From Bufo bufo (Eukaryota; Chordata; Amphibia; Anura; Bufonidae), in contig NC_053398.1 in assembly GCF_905171765.1 (NCBI RefSeq), positions 51,830,338-51,894,337 of the forward strand: 64,000 nucleotides of DNA. The letters run 5' to 3'. Positions 41,724 to 53,984 of the stretch are shown one piece after another. Position 1 is the first letter of the stretch; each line of letters opens with the position of its first letter. The notes beneath the pieces are model-generated. The model saw only the letters and a list, made by a program, of their open reading frames with translations. It did no database searches and was not told where the DNA came from. A program made the position numbers and the translations under genes.

Positions 41724-42290
41724 TTAAAGGGAATCTGTCACCTGGTTTGAGCATATTAAAGTGTTTCTACTGCCTCTTGCTGTAGCCCAAGCACGCCTCT
41801 TCCAGCATAAGTAACTGCCCACATCTGAACTCTTTGCTGCCGCCCCCCTCCGCTATGTGAAATCTGCCTGCGCGATGTAGGAGCTCCTGAGGGCAACAGC
41901 TTCAAATGTGACACTGGGCATGCGCAGTGACAAATTTAAAGCTATTGCCCTCAGGAGCTTCTACATTGCGCAGGCAGATTTCACATAGCGGAGGGGGGCG
42001 GCAGCAAAGAGTTCGGGTGTGGGCAGTTACTTATGCTGGAAGAAGCGTGCTTGGGCTCTAAAGGAAGGCGGGCTGGGCACTGTACGGGGGAGTTACTGGG
42101 CTCCAGAGAAGGATAATAACGCCCCTCTGGGCACCTTGGACACTCATTTGCATAACATAAAAAGTGGATTTTATCACTAATGAAACCATGAAACAAAAAA
42201 TAAAGACTACAGCAAGAAATAAGGTATTTTATTGTACATGGCAGTAGTAACACTTTAATATGCTCAAACCAGGTGACAGATTCCCTTTAA
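41724..42290. mobile_element. TTAA MITE with long inverted arms
   Basis: TTAA at 41724-41727 and 42287-42290. Termini of nearly 50 bp match in inverted orientation ('aaagggaatctgtcacctgg', continuing 'tttgagcatattaaagtgtt'). A second inner palindrome of about 110 bp per arm ('gaaatctgcctgcgc') lies at about 41820-42040. Confidence 0.9.
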
Positions 42291-42335
42291 GGATAGTTCT
42301 GAACCAAGTATTTCCAGAGAGAATACAAGTACTTA

Positions 42336-42774
42336 GGCTACTTTTGTTCTGCGTTTTTGCTGAACCGTCATGGATCAGCAAAAACGCTTCTGTCATGATA
42401 ATACAACTGTCTGCATCCATTACGAACGGAGCCGGTTGTATTATCTCTAAAATGACCAAGACAGATCTGGCACTAAAACCATTGTAAGTCAATTTGTGCC
42501 GGATCCGTTTTCTTTTGTGTCCGAGAAAACGTCAATGGGTGCCGGATCCGTCTTGCTCCGCATCCCAAGCCGGACAAAAAAACGCTTCTTGCAGCGGTTT
42601 TCTGTCTGGAATGGGAACGCAATGAAATGGAACGTAATGCATTCTGGAGCACTCCGTTCTGTTTTGTCCCCATTGACAATGAATGGGGACAGAACGGAAG
42701 TGTTTTCCTCCGGTATTGAGATCCTATGACGGATCTCAATACCCGAAAGGAGAAATGGATATGGAAGAGCAGCC
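42336..42774. mobile_element. MITE with TTA duplication
   Basis: 439 bp, flanked by TTA at 42333-42335 and 42775-42777. Ends 'ggctacttttgttctgcg' and '..agagcagcc' are partly inverted. It has the 'cggatccg' and 'ttgtatta' internal palindromes typical of this class in the window. Confidence 0.75.
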
Positions 42775-42777
42775 TTA

Positions 42778-43911
42778 GGCTTATTTTAAGGATATGCCGC
42801 GGACACAACAGCTGAGATGATGAGACAGACGTCTAGCTGACAAGTGACAGGGAGGTCTCGACTCCCCACCTGTTTGTAGCAGCACAACTGTACTTTATTG
42901 GGATCCCTTTGCATAAAACCCTGGAGCATTTGCCTGCAGCCTTTGTGTGTGTGAAGGTTTTAAAAGATATGGCCAAACAAGAAGGACCAGACTAAATATC
43001 CAATGTGTTGGACTTATTATCACTTGTTTGTGTTTCAAAAGAGTATTTATTGGCAAAATAGCAAGAACAAAAATTCACAAAGTATGCATGTAAATACTTA
43101 AGAAAGAAGCATAAGCATCCAATAGCAATGGGCAGTGTCAAATATGATTTGAAAGAGCAGTATGTACAAGAACAAAACCGTTGTAGAACATTTAGGAACC
43201 TACAATGTGGGTTACACGAATAATGTAATATGGAAAAAGGGTCCACTCCTGCGACTCCCCCGGTCCAAGAGGCAAAGGGATGGGGGGGGGGGGAAGCAAT
43301 CAAGTCTTTTATGGACTGTTGTGTATTGGTTTATAGAGACAGGAAGTACTGCAGATTAGGAGAGTTGGCACAGTCTAACAATGAAACAAGAAGACCAGGC
43401 ACTCAAATATGGAGTCAAAAATGAGACAACTATTTAATGGAGATTTTACTCCCTGAATGGCAGTATATGAAACAGATAAAATCCATACAATAAATCGCAT
43501 ATAATAAATCGCATATACACAACAGCATAGCAATCGGTGTAGCGTATCAGACCACAGTCATATTCATCAAAAGCGCAGATATAAAAACCGCAATTCCTAC
43601 TTCTAATAAATGTTACTCTTTCAGATAATCGCATATAACTCCAATGGGGTGATCAGTCCTATATGTCGCTCCTACCGACAATCAGCAGAGCATAAGCAGG
43701 TATCGCAAACACTTTTGGAAAGTCACAAAGACACGGTGCGGTGATATATCGAGGTGGCGTCCCACTTATTCACGCAACTGTGTCAATTTTACCTAGATCC
43801 AGCCGGTGTCCTCTTGTCCTTATCGGAACTTAGGATTACTGAATGGCGGCTTAGTTACACAGGTAAGCTTCATTTACTGCCCTTGGCTTCACAAGACTCC
43901 CCATATACACA
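42778..43911. other. Unrecognised stretch with a short G-run
   Basis: A G-run at about 43281-43293 is the only notable local feature. No coding region or repeat boundary is recognised. Confidence 0.5.
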
Positions 43912-44539
43912 TTGGGGCACATTAAGGGTCCAGTCACACGTCCGTAACGTGTTTTGCGGACCCACGGATCCTCAAAACACGGACACGGCAATGCGCGTTC
44001 CGCATTTTACGGACCGCACATCGCCGGCACTAATAGAATATGCCTATTCTTGTCCGCAATTGCGGACAAGAATATGACATGTTCTATTTTTTTCGGGAAT
44101 TGTAATTGCGGACCCGGAAGTGCGGGTCCACAATTCCGTATGCGGGCAGCACATCGTGCTGCCCTATAGAAATGAATGGGTCCGCAATTCCGTTCGGCAA
44201 AATGTGGAACGGAATTGCGGACGTGTGAATGGGGCCTAACTAAGGGACTTGCGACTATTTTACGCCTAAAAGTCCCCTTTTTTAACCGGTCGTGCGACAA
44301 TATTTAGTGGGATGGACGGTTTTATTCCGTGTCCACCAAGAGTAACGGGGGCAGGGAGATTTCAAGAGTTGGTACTTCAGACCCGGAAAATGTACTAACA
44401 TTTACATTTGGAAACACACCTGGATGCACCTACTTTATGACAAGGTGCGCGCCTCGTCATAAATTAGACATATCTAGCGGCAGTGCAAGGGGCAAACTAA
44501 GACCAGCGTAAAAAGTCGGTCTTAGTAAATGTGCCCCAT
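43912..44539. mobile_element. MITE split by a second MITE
   Basis: Outer ends 'attggggcacatt' (43912) and 'aaatgtgccccat' (44527) are inverted. An inner 311-bp MITE (43926-44236, 'gggtccagtcacacgtccg' ... 'cggacgtgtgaatggggcc') is flanked by TAA at 43923-43925 and 44237-44239. Confidence 0.82.
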
Positions 44540-45244
44540 TATTGTCCACCACAAACGGGCTCACATGTCAACTACTACCCATTTGTGACTGCACATTGCT
44601 CTTTGTGGGCAGCTGGACTGAGTGCAGTCATAACCAATACTATTTTGCCTGCATTTATGCATATTTATAGAGTTTTATACCAACATAAAACTACTAGACC
44701 TTCCCACTTCCTCAGGGACAGTAACACATACAAAATGTTACAAAAGGAAGGCGTGTTCTGTCTTTGCAAACAATTACATGGACCCCTGCTGATGGGACCC
44801 CCATTGTGGATCCGCGTACACAAGGACAATTGCGGTGTTGGTTTTGTCCCTTGTGTGATTGTGTAGCTGGGTCAATCACTGATGCTGTGTAGATGGGAAA
44901 AGCAACGCCCCTGATCACATTAGTATTAATGCATGGAGGACTCTCTTTTATTGTATGAAGGACCTCTATAGCCTGTGTACCTGCCATACTATACTTGTGT
45001 CCTCGGGCTACATGACCTAATTCCTTTACGTCTGGTGAATTGCTATACATGTGGAGACACTTTCTACTCAAGGTGCACAATCACATGAAATAGAAGTTGT
45101 CTAAAATGGCATTTTTTTGCCTTTTTGGCTGAAAATAAGTTAAAAAATAAATGCAAAAAACGTCCGACGTCGGCCAAAACTACATGCACATGGCACGAAC
45201 GTCCGAATTCATCGGCCACTTCATGCAAGTCTCAGGGAGTCAGT

Positions 45245-45526
45245 GGGGGAGATTCAAGAATACTTTTACACCACAAACGTGCACGTCATATTTGAGACTT
45301 TTTGTCCGTAGGGTCGGCACTTAGTGGAGGGTGGGACCTTCACAGCCCGCCATATTTACAATAACTTATAGCTCAAGTCTCCTAGCTGGCGTAGATTCAA
45401 GTTTCTGGTGCGCGGAGGTCCGGTGATGAGCCCAATTATTAAGAGTTGTCAACCTCTTAATAAATTAGGCGCACAGCAGATCAAGATTGGCACGTGGGAA
45501 TGCCAAGCCTGATAAATCTCCCCCGG
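45245..45526. mobile_element. MITE with 'gggggagatt' ends
   Basis: Starts 'gggggagattcaag' and ends 'gataaatctccccc' (inverted). It is non-coding. The flanks 44540-45244 hold nothing I can name. Confidence 0.65.
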
Positions 45527-45639
45527 TATCTTTTTAAAGCTGCGTTCACACGGCCCTGTTGATTTTGCTGTCCACAAATCTCAGATCCACAAAACATAAA
45601 TACCGTCTTCCATAAATGTAAACCAGCCCTGCTCACGGA

Positions 45640-45880
45640 ACGAGCCAAGCCGATCGCTCTTGTAGAATAAAAGAAGAAAAGATGGTTGCAGCACTTGTAA
45701 TAACTTGGTTACCTTTATTTCTTGTAGCATGTAACTCACATGGACACAAACCTTCACCCCAGCATGGTTGACGCGTTTCGAACACAGGTTGTGACTAAGA
45801 ACACACCTGTGTTCGAAACGCGTCACCGTATTTTTCCTAAATGCAGCAACGACTTGGGAAAAAAAAAAAAATATGTTTTC
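45640..45880 (-). repeat. Penelope-like fragment with twin 'cgaaacgcgtc' motif
   Basis: A palindrome at about 45766-45828 places 'ttcgaaacgcgtca' on both strands. 'ggttgcagca' (about 45682) and 'tgcagcaacg' (45842) form an outer inverted pair. On the minus strand, 'gaaataaaggtaacc' and 'gtgctgcaaccatcttttct' resemble the terminal part of frog Penelope-like repeats as I know them. The CTGATGA box expected of a hammerhead is not intact here. Confidence 0.45.
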
Positions 45881-46029
45881 AATCAGCAGGGTCAGCCCAA
45901 ACAGGCATTATGGCCAGCCTAATATGGTTGATACAAATGTGTGAATTGCCCCTAAAGTTCATGTATCCTGTCTCAAATTTTTGTTTGCCTGCACAGACTA
46001 GATACAACCTAACCACAGACAGTTGACTC

Positions 46030-47069
46030 CGGCTGTACACCCCAGCTGTCAGACGTCACAGGCCCCGCCACAGTCTACGCACATGGGCCGCAGCAGCTCA
46101 ACCAATGTGCAAAGGCAGGAGTAAAGGTAGATCTTACTTATGTGCGACCCCCCCCCCATACTGTCAGAACACACTATTTTCTGGAACACCTTCTCACATC
46201 CATCAGACCAATACCTACTTTTGTCATAAATTGTCATTGTCATAATAAGTGTATATAAATGTACTGCCACATTTTGAGAAATATGAACACAGACCAGAAA
46301 AGTGTCCGTTTTAGATTGCACATTAAAAAGTTGCATCTTTGAAGAGAAAAGTCGCATATCTCCCGGAAAGTGTGACTTTTAAAGCAAAGAAAAAGTCGCA
46401 CTTGAAAAGTACATCAACTCTAGGGTGTAGTAGAAATTACACTGTTTTTGGGACAACTTTAGGAGCAAAAAAGGCGCACCTACATAAATGGGTCAGAAAA
46501 AAGTCACAAAAACTTCTGAATTAGTCTAAAAAACAAAATAAGCAAGCAAGGTGCAAAGGTCCAAAATATGCACAATTTCAGTAGTAAATGCGACTAAAAG
46601 AATAAGACTCTAAAACAGCATTTTTTTTAACCAAAAACAGGCGCAAACACTTTAGTAAATGTGCCCCACTGTTTCCACCAAATTCTGTAGTATGGAGTGA
46701 CGTGTATCTACATATCTGCTGTCTCTGAGCTGAACAGCTGAGTCAGTAGAGGGGCCGGGTGCTATAATTACACTGCCTGCCAGCTACAGAATGTGCAGTG
46801 CCAGGGGGCACATCTGTGACTCAACACAAGTGTCATTGAATGGAGAAGAGGCAAGAAGGTAGGACACAAAGCAGTAACTGGGAATTGGAGATCAGCGATT
46901 TCCTGGCTGCAGAGAGCCTTTATAGTGGTGTAGAACACTGTGCCTTGTAGTAACACGCATAGGGAGTCTGCTGTGGTAGTGAAATACTAGAATCACTGCA
47001 CACTTCACTTATCTGGGCAGTCACGGGGCCAAAACTGACCAAATAACTCAAGTGTAAACTCAATGTTAG
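46030..47069. other. Unrecognised intergenic stretch
   Basis: 'agtaaatgtgccccac' at about 46652 is a lone MITE terminus like that at 44524. Nothing else is identified. Confidence 0.5.
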
Positions 47070-47284
47070 CAGGGCCGGTGCAAGGATTTTTGCCAACACA
47101 AGCGAAGCTACATTTTGCCGTCAGGGTCAGAGTTAGGGACGCATAGAAGGTGGCCTGCTCCCTAATTCTGTTGTCCTGGTCAAGCAGCTTCCCTTTACGT
47201 TTAACATCACACGGATGAGGGTTTCCCCCACTCTCATCCGTGACAGGCAGCCGCTTGGTCTACCTTATTATAGCACCGGCCCTG
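47070..47284. mobile_element. hAT-type MITE with 8-bp duplication
   Basis: 215 bp, termini 'cagggccggtgcaagg' and 'tagcaccggccctg' (inverted). The flanks aatgttag (47062-47069) and aatgttat (47285-47292) match at 7 of 8. Confidence 0.85.
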
Positions 47285-47849
47285 AATGTTATCGTCAAGA
47301 AGAAGCGCACTCCTTTTACAACGTTGTCAGCTGATTCCACATAGATGTCTACAGAACCTGTTCTATTAAACGCTTATACAAGTAGAGCCCCCCGACAGAG
47401 TGGAGAGGGTGTCAGCAGTAAGTTTGTGTTGACGTCACAGATTTTTTTGCCCTTCCTCTGATCCGTCAGAACAATAACCCACAAAAAACGGATCCTGTCT
47501 GTGGAGCATCCGCCTTCACTCGGTCAGCATTTGGTCAGTAATCCATCAGTATTGCTAATGCCAAAAAAACAGGAGCGGATCCAAAACAGAGATGACACGT
47601 GTAATATTTGCATGTCTTCTGTGTTTTGTACCCACACCTGCTTTTGGCTACCAAATCACAAGCCAATTCTGATGGGACCATACAGGCCTTACAGCTGCTA
47701 CACAGACAGGATCCGTTGTGCGTTAAATTTTTCCTTCCTTCTGACAGATCAGAAGAAGGGTCAAATAAATGATGAGGTCAGCCAGGCCAAAAGGCAAAAT
47801 AGTGGCCCAGTCATGAAGTGGGGAGGGTGGGAACAGCATGAAAAGTTCA

Positions 47850-48600
47850 AAGAGTGGCCCTATGACATAGTGGTGAGGTGGAAGCAGCATGAGGAGACCA
47901 CAGGGTGACTCAATGACAGAGTCTGGAGGTGGTGGCAGCATCAGGAGGAGGCCACAGAGTGGCAAGGTGACATAGTGTGGAGGTGGCAGCAGCATCAGAA
48001 GACCACAGAGTGGCAAGGTGACATAGTATGGAGGTAGCAGCAGCATGAGGAGACAACAGAGTGGCAAGCTGACATAGTGTGGAGGTGGCAGCATCAAGAG
48101 ACCACAGAGTGGCAAGGTGACATAGTATGGAGGTGGCAGCAGCATGAGGAGACCATAGAGTGGCAAGGTGACATAGTGTGGAGGTGGCAGCAGCATGAGG
48201 AGACCACAAAGTGGCAAGATGACATAGCGTGGGGGTGGCAGCAGCATGAGGAGACCACAGAGTGGCAAGGTGACATAGTGTGGAGATAGTAGCAGCATCA
48301 GAAGACCAGAGAGTGGCAAGGTGACATAGTGTGGAGGTGGCAGTAGCATGAGGAGACCAGAGAGTGGCAAGGTGACATAGTGTGGAGGTGGCAGCAGCAT
48401 GAGGAGACCAGAGAGTGGCAAGGTGACATAGTGTGGAGGTGGCAGCAGCATGAGGAGACCACAGAGTGGCAAGGAGACATAGTGTAGAGGTGGCAGCAGC
48501 ATGAGGAGACCCCAGAGTGGCAAGGTGACATAGTGTGGAGGTGGCAGCATCAAGAGGCCACAGAGTGGCAAGGTGACATAGTGTGGAGGTGGGTGGCAAT
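47850..48600. repeat. 51-bp minisatellite (about 14-15 copies)
   Basis: The unit is of the type 'gagtggcaaggtgacatagt' + 'gtggaggtggcagcagcatg' + 'aggagaccaca'. The period is 51 = 17 codons and stop-free on the minus strand, so long artificial frames (304 and 244 codons) run through it as 17-residue repeats ('LLMLLPPPHYVTLPLCG'). There is no start context or non-repeat domain to suggest a gene. It lies immediately downstream of the hAT transposase remnant. Confidence 0.93.
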
Positions 48601-48752
48601 ACCAGTACCCGCTGAAGATGGGTGAAAGAAGGAGCAATTGGCATCAGATGTGTGGCATCAGGCGGGTGGCAGCATCAGAATAGTAGCTGAGGAAGGTAGC
48701 CAGAAGAAACCGGTCTCTTTTGTCAATGTGTTGATGTGGCACCATGGATGAT

Positions 48753-51470
48753 CTAGTCTGATGCATCAGGCATTGGTGGGTGGAAATCCTGGCTGATCCA
48801 CGCCTGATTCATCTTGACAAAGGTCAGTCTCTCCACATTTTGGGTGAACAGGCGAATTCTTCTTGGGGTAACTATGGCCCCCGCCGCACTAAACACCCGC
48901 TCTGATGCCACACTACTGGCCGGGCAGGACAGCTTTTCCAGGGCAAACTCGGCCAGTTGCGCCCACAAATCCAGTTTGGCTGCCCAGTAGACTGTGGATC
49001 TTCAATGACGGCTGGCAGGGTGCACTCCAAGTATGCCACCACCTGCTGTTTCAAGTTCTGCTCTATGTCTAGATGCTGGTGAGTAGTTTCTTCACTATGC
49101 GGGTGAAGAAAGCTGCTCATCAGCGACTCTAGACTCAGGCTGCTGCTGATAGAGCTGGTACTGCTCCTGCCACCCCACCCCTCCCCAGCAGCCATGGCAG
49201 TGGAACGTGAGCACAGAGGGCCCCCCCAGTCAGACCTGCAGCTAGACAATGGCGCAGATAGGCAGCGGCCAACTGACTACATAGGATGTCTTTATAGTAA
49301 TTCAGTTTGTCGTCCCTCTCAGCGGGTGTAAAAAAGGCAGCCATTTTGGACCAGTGACGAGGGTCCAACAAGGTGGAGAGCCAGAAGTCATCCCTCTGCC
49401 GAATGGTGACAATTCGGCTGTCACTACACAAGCAAGTGAGCATGCATCGGGCCATTTGTGCAAGTGACCCGGAGGGACTCCCTGCCTCCATCTTCACTGC
49501 ATACTGCCACTGTGTGTCTGGGTCCTCTGCCTCATCACCTTGTAGCTCCTCTGGATGGTCCTGCTCCTCCTCTCCCGTCACCTGTGTAGAAAAACCATCC
49601 ATTTTGCTAAACATTGCTTGTGCTCTAATGTCCTCCTCCTCCAGTTCAACCCCCACAGGGCTCATGTGGCCGTGAGACCTAGGCGCCACGTCTCCAGTCC
49701 CCTGAGCAGCCAGATTTACCAGCATCTGTTCCAGGACATGAAGCAGGGGAATGAGATTGTTCATCCCGTAGTCCTGGCGACTGACGAATAACATGGCCTC
49801 ATCAAAGGGCCTGAGCAAACGGTAGGTCTCACGCATGAGCTGCCACTGGCTGACATCGAAGTTACACAGGGGAGTACTACTGTCCGCTTGGATCATCACG
49901 AAATTGTTTATGGCCTTTCTCAGTTCGTATAGTCGGTCCAACATATGGAGGGTGGAAACGTCGCATATCAGCCTATGTTGGGGGATGCCGTTCTTCCGCT
50001 GCAGCTCAAGGAGGGTGTGCTTTGTGGTGTACGAGTGGCTGAAGTGCATGCAACGTTTCCTGGTAATTTTTAGGATGTCTTGCAGATGGGTGGAAGACTT
50101 CAAGAACCACTTGACAACCAGATTGAACACGTGTGCCATGCAGGGTGCATGGCTCAGCCCTCCTTGATGCAGCACTGACACAATGTTCTTCCCGTTGTCG
50201 GTCACCATGGTTCTGATTTTCAGTTGTCGCGGAGAAAGCCAGGATTCGATTTCTTGATGAAGGACACAGAGCAGCTCCTTCCCTGTGTGACACCGTTCGC
50301 CCAGGCAAAGGAGGTGCAGAACAACGTGACACCGCCATGCCCTGCACATGTGGTATGCTGGAGGGGCACTGTGAATTGTCCCTGCAGTGGAGGCAGAGGG
50401 CACGGTGGAGGATGAGGAGGCAGAGGTGGATATTGTCACAGGACCAAGTGCGTGGCAACGTGGAGGCGGAAGCGGCGTCACCTGGCCAAGTTGCTGGTGT
50501 GGTTGTGCAGAAACCACATTCACCCAGTGGGCCGTAAAGGACATGTATTGTCCCTAACCGTAGTTACAGCTCCACATGTCAGCGCTGCCGTGCACTTTGG
50601 CAGACACCGACAGGCTCAAGGACTGGCCCACCTTCTGTTCTACATGTGTGTGCAGGGCTGGTACTGCCTTTTTGGCAAAGAAATGACGGCTTGGGACTCT
50701 CCACCTCGGCTTGGCACAAGCCATCAGTTCTCTGAAAGGTGCTGAGTCCACCACTTGGAAAGGGAAGGACTGCAGCACCAGAAACTTGGGACAGGAGCAC
50801 GTTCAGCTTCTGAGCCATTGGATGAGTGCATGCTTACTGTTGTCTCTTGCCAATCGCTTCGGTGATCTATTGCTGACGGAATGACTGACGAGGAGTAGGA
50901 GGGCGAGGAGCAGGAGCAAGGAGCACAAGGACCAGCAGATGATGGGAAGGACAGACAGCTCCCTTCGGCTGAGGTGGTGGAGCCTTGACTGCCTGAAACC
51001 GGGTGCATGCCACTGGGTTGCTGCGGCAGGCTGGACCACCACATGGGAGCCACGGTTCTCCCAGGCCACTTTATGGTGACGCTGCATATGTTGGGCCGTG
51101 GTGACAATATTGGCCACACTTCACCTTCTGCCCACAGATTCGACATATGGCCATGTTCACCTCCTCCGGCGGCTTAACAAATAACTGCCACACCTCCGAG
51201 TATGTGATTTTACCCCCAACACTAAGCACTGACTGACTGCTACCGCTGCTGCCTCTGTGAACCCGTGCACCGCTACTTCCAGGTAGGCTCCTGTGAAGCG
51301 GGTGGTCTACCCTGGGCACGTTTGGCTCCCGACCTCCCACTGCTGCCACCCTGCTGACTCCCAGCTACGCTAGCGACTTGCTGGCACCACTGCTGGCTCA
51401 CGGGCAAGCTGCCATCATCTTCTCCCGATGATGATGAAGCAGTGCAGTGGCACAAAAAAGTATTTGCCAT
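48753..51470 (-). pseudogene. hAT transposase (BED zinc finger type), broken
   Basis: Minus-strand pieces in order. N-terminal Ser-rich part and 'SEVWQLFVKPPEEVNMAICR' with a BED finger, Cys pair in 'CRICGQKVKC' (about 51125-51160) and His pair in 'HMQRHH' in another frame (about 51080). Middle part at about 50550-51000. Main frame 50544-49135 (469 codons) with hAT landmarks: 'TDNGKNIV' (catalytic region), 'CMAHVFNLVVK' (conserved C..H), 'MLDRLYELRKAINNF', 'STLLDPRHWSKMA'. C-terminal dimerisation motif in 48753-48968 ('SCPASSVASERVFSAAGAIV'). At least three frame changes separate the pieces. Element termini and the 8-bp duplication were not located. Confidence 0.88.
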
Positions 51471-51529
51471 TGTGTGGTGAAGTGAGAAAATTACAGCCCT
51501 TTTTGGCGTGTTTAAGCTAGGGGGGCTGA

Positions 51530-51800
51530 GGTGGTTAATGTCAAGAGGGGCCTGGACACATTTCTGGAGTGTAATAATATTACAGGCTATGGCTACTAGA
51601 GAGGGGTCGTTGATCCAGGGAGTTATTCTGATTGTCTGATTGGAGTCGGGAAGGAATTTTTTATTCCCCTAAAGTGAGGAAAATTGGCTTCTACCTCAGG
51701 TTTTTTTTTTTGCCTTCCTCTGGATCAACTTGCAGGATAACAGGCCGAACTGGATGGACAGATGTCTTCTTTCGGCCTTATGTACTATGTTACTAATGTC
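51530..51800. repeat. Widespread amphibian-type repeat fragment
   Basis: 'gtcaagaggggcctggacac', 'gagtcgggaaggaatttttt', 'ccttcctctggatcaactt' and 'ggccgaactggatggacaga' occur in this order. I know this block as a very common dispersed frog repeat of uncertain class. 51800-52300 holds no gene I can identify. Confidence 0.6.
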
Positions 51801-52299
51801 CTACATGACACAGATTTACCTGCAAATGAGCTCAGAGTTTACTTCCCATTACAGTCTATGGGCATTCCATTGTGTCATTCCATTGAAACCAATGATAATC
51901 CCACTTAATCTTAATTTAAAATAATCCCACTGAGTTTGGAGAGTATGTCTGCTAAATATTTATTAGATATATGAAATGGTTTTGTCTCTAATTCAAATAT
52001 TACATTTCCATTATTCTCTATGGGCATTCCTTTGTGTCATTCCTTTTAGTAGGTCCCCTAATGGGGGGCTTCGTGGACCTATAGACTTCTATGTGCCATA
52101 GTGTGGATCCATATAACGGTATGAAGGTCCCCTGACCACAGGACAGTGTGCACACATTGCTTACAATAACTCTGGTCCAGGGATGGGCACACATTTGGTG
52201 ACTGCTCCCGGCTGCTCCACATTGCACACACATTTCCTGTGCACTCACGCTCCACGCCCCGCACTTCTCCCTTCTCACACGTGTCATCCTGAATCAAAC

Positions 52300-52604
52300 A
52301 TTTGGCAAGAGCGCGGGGATGCTCGGAGTGACGTCACCAGAGCGCCTGACGTCACCGGGGTGGAGGACGACTGCTGCTACTCCCCATGGAGCCGTGACAG
52401 AGCCGCTGGAGGGTCTCACGGTCACCAGTGACTGGCCATAAGCCGCCCAGAGGCTGACGTGACCGGACGGTACCGAGTCCTAGCGACTGTGCTCAGGCCA
52501 CGCCCCCGCACGCCACGCCCAGCGCGACCCAGGCAGCATCCCAGCCCTGAGCCGCAGGAGCTCGCGCCGGGTCCGTTAGAGCAGCTCCGGTCACCGCCGC
52601 CGCC
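52300..52604 (+). promoter_or_regulatory. EHD1: CpG-rich promoter and 5' UTR of EHD1
   Basis: G+C- and CpG-rich compared with the surroundings, with CACCC/GC-type boxes ('ccacgcccccgcacg', 'ccacgcccagcgcg') at about 52498-52530 and no TATA box. It ends in 'ccgccgccgccATG', a good initiation context. The exact transcription start is not determinable from sequence. Confidence 0.7.
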
Positions 52605-53008
52605 ATGTTCAGCTGGGTCAGCAAAGACGGCCGTAGGAAGAACGAACCCGAGCTCTTCCAGACGGTCGCCGACGGCCTCCGCCAGCTGTACACCCAGAAG
52701 CTGCTGCCCCTGGAGGAGACGTACCGCTTCCACGACTTCCACTCCCCGGCGCTGGAGGATGCGGACTTCCATAACAAGCCCATGGTGCTGCTGGTGGGCC
52801 AGTACAGTACGGGCAAGACCACCTTCATCCGCCACCTCATGGAGCAGGACTTCCCCGGCATGAGGATCGGCCCCGAGCCCACCACCGACTCCTTCATCGC
52901 CGTCATGCACGGCCCGGTGGAGGGGGTCGTGCCCGGGAACGCGCTCGTCGTGGACCCCAAGAAGCCCTTCAGGAAGCTCAGCGCCTTCGGGAACGCTTTC
53001 CTCAACCG
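52605..53008 (+). CDS. EHD1: EH domain-containing protein 1, coding exon 1
   Basis: Encodes residues 1-134 and two bases of codon 135. EHD1 is a dynamin-like ATPase that tubulates and cuts membranes of the endocytic recycling compartment. Visible: the EHD1-type start '[20 protein letters not shown]'; the N-terminal helical segment to about residue 55; the nucleotide-binding P-loop 'GQYSTGKTT' at 65-73; and switch I 'GPEPTTDSF' with Thr94. '[19 protein letters not shown]' leads to the exon end '..FGNAFLNR'. The splice donor is G|GTAAGT at 53009. 'VSKD' and the '[12 protein letters not shown]' stretch favour EHD1 over EHD2-4; EHD3 is the nearest alternative. The antisense frames over this GC-rich exon are shadows. 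Confidence 0.9.
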
Positions 53009-53984
53009 GTAAGTGTGAATGGAGAACTACAAGTCTCAGCGCCAGGAGCACCATAGTAGTGTGTGAGCCCAAAGTCAGCGGAGAGGTCATGGCCTGTAGT
53101 CCAGCGACCGCCTCGCGTTTGGTGCGGATCCGTCATGGATCTGCACAGACGGATCCAACCGCATCCGTTTGTATAAGGTGGACTCCGCTCACATGTGACG
53201 ACCTTGTAGTATAGCGGGACGTGGACCTCTAGTCTGTTTTTGTGTTGGTTTGTGACAAATCATCAGCCTTTGTGTAGGATATTTATATAGCGCTACTATA
53301 TTCCGCAGCACTTTACAGACTTCAGCATTAAAGGGATATTCCCATCTGAGACAATGGGGCATATGGCTACTAGGACATGCCCCCATGGTCTGAGATGGGA
53401 AAACAAACCTTTAAGCTGGCCCCAATGGGGCGCACAATCTAAGTTCCCTATCGCTAGGATATGCCACCTCTGGGACCTACACCGAGAACAGAGAAGGGAA
53501 GGCGGTGGCCGGAGGACCCCAGGTTTTCCTGGGTCTGGCCACCACCAAGCACCCTGCACTTGCACGGACACCGCTCCCATTCATTTCTATGGGGCCGACA
53601 GAAATGGCCAAGAAAGCGGCCCCATAGAGATGAATGGAGAGCGGCTGCACATGTACAACCTTCAGGGATCCATTCTCAGCGCACCTATCCTAGCGATGTG
53701 GCCCCATTGTCTGAGATGGCAAAACCCTTAAGCTGTCCCCAATGGGACTCACAATGTAAGTTCCCTATCAGTATGTCTTTGGAGTGTTGGAAGAAACCCA
53801 CATCCAGACGGGGAGCACACGTTGTCCTTGGTCTGATTCCACAGCGCTGACCACCATGCCGCCTGTCCGGCAGTCCTATGTCTGAAGACACCGCTCATGG
53901 ATGGAAAGTTAGTATCACAGTTTGGTGTTTTCTATCGCAGCGACTTGAATAGAGTCCATTGTGGCTCTTATTTAACCCTACTTG

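Noticed and set aside
47723..48644. 304- and 244-codon minus-strand frames of 17-residue repeats
   Set aside because: They are produced by the 51-bp minisatellite in two frames; similarly open frames appear on the opposite strand.
52422..53090. 222-codon antisense frame across EHD1 exon 1
   Set aside because: It is a GC-rich shadow of a conserved sense exon; no family resemblance.
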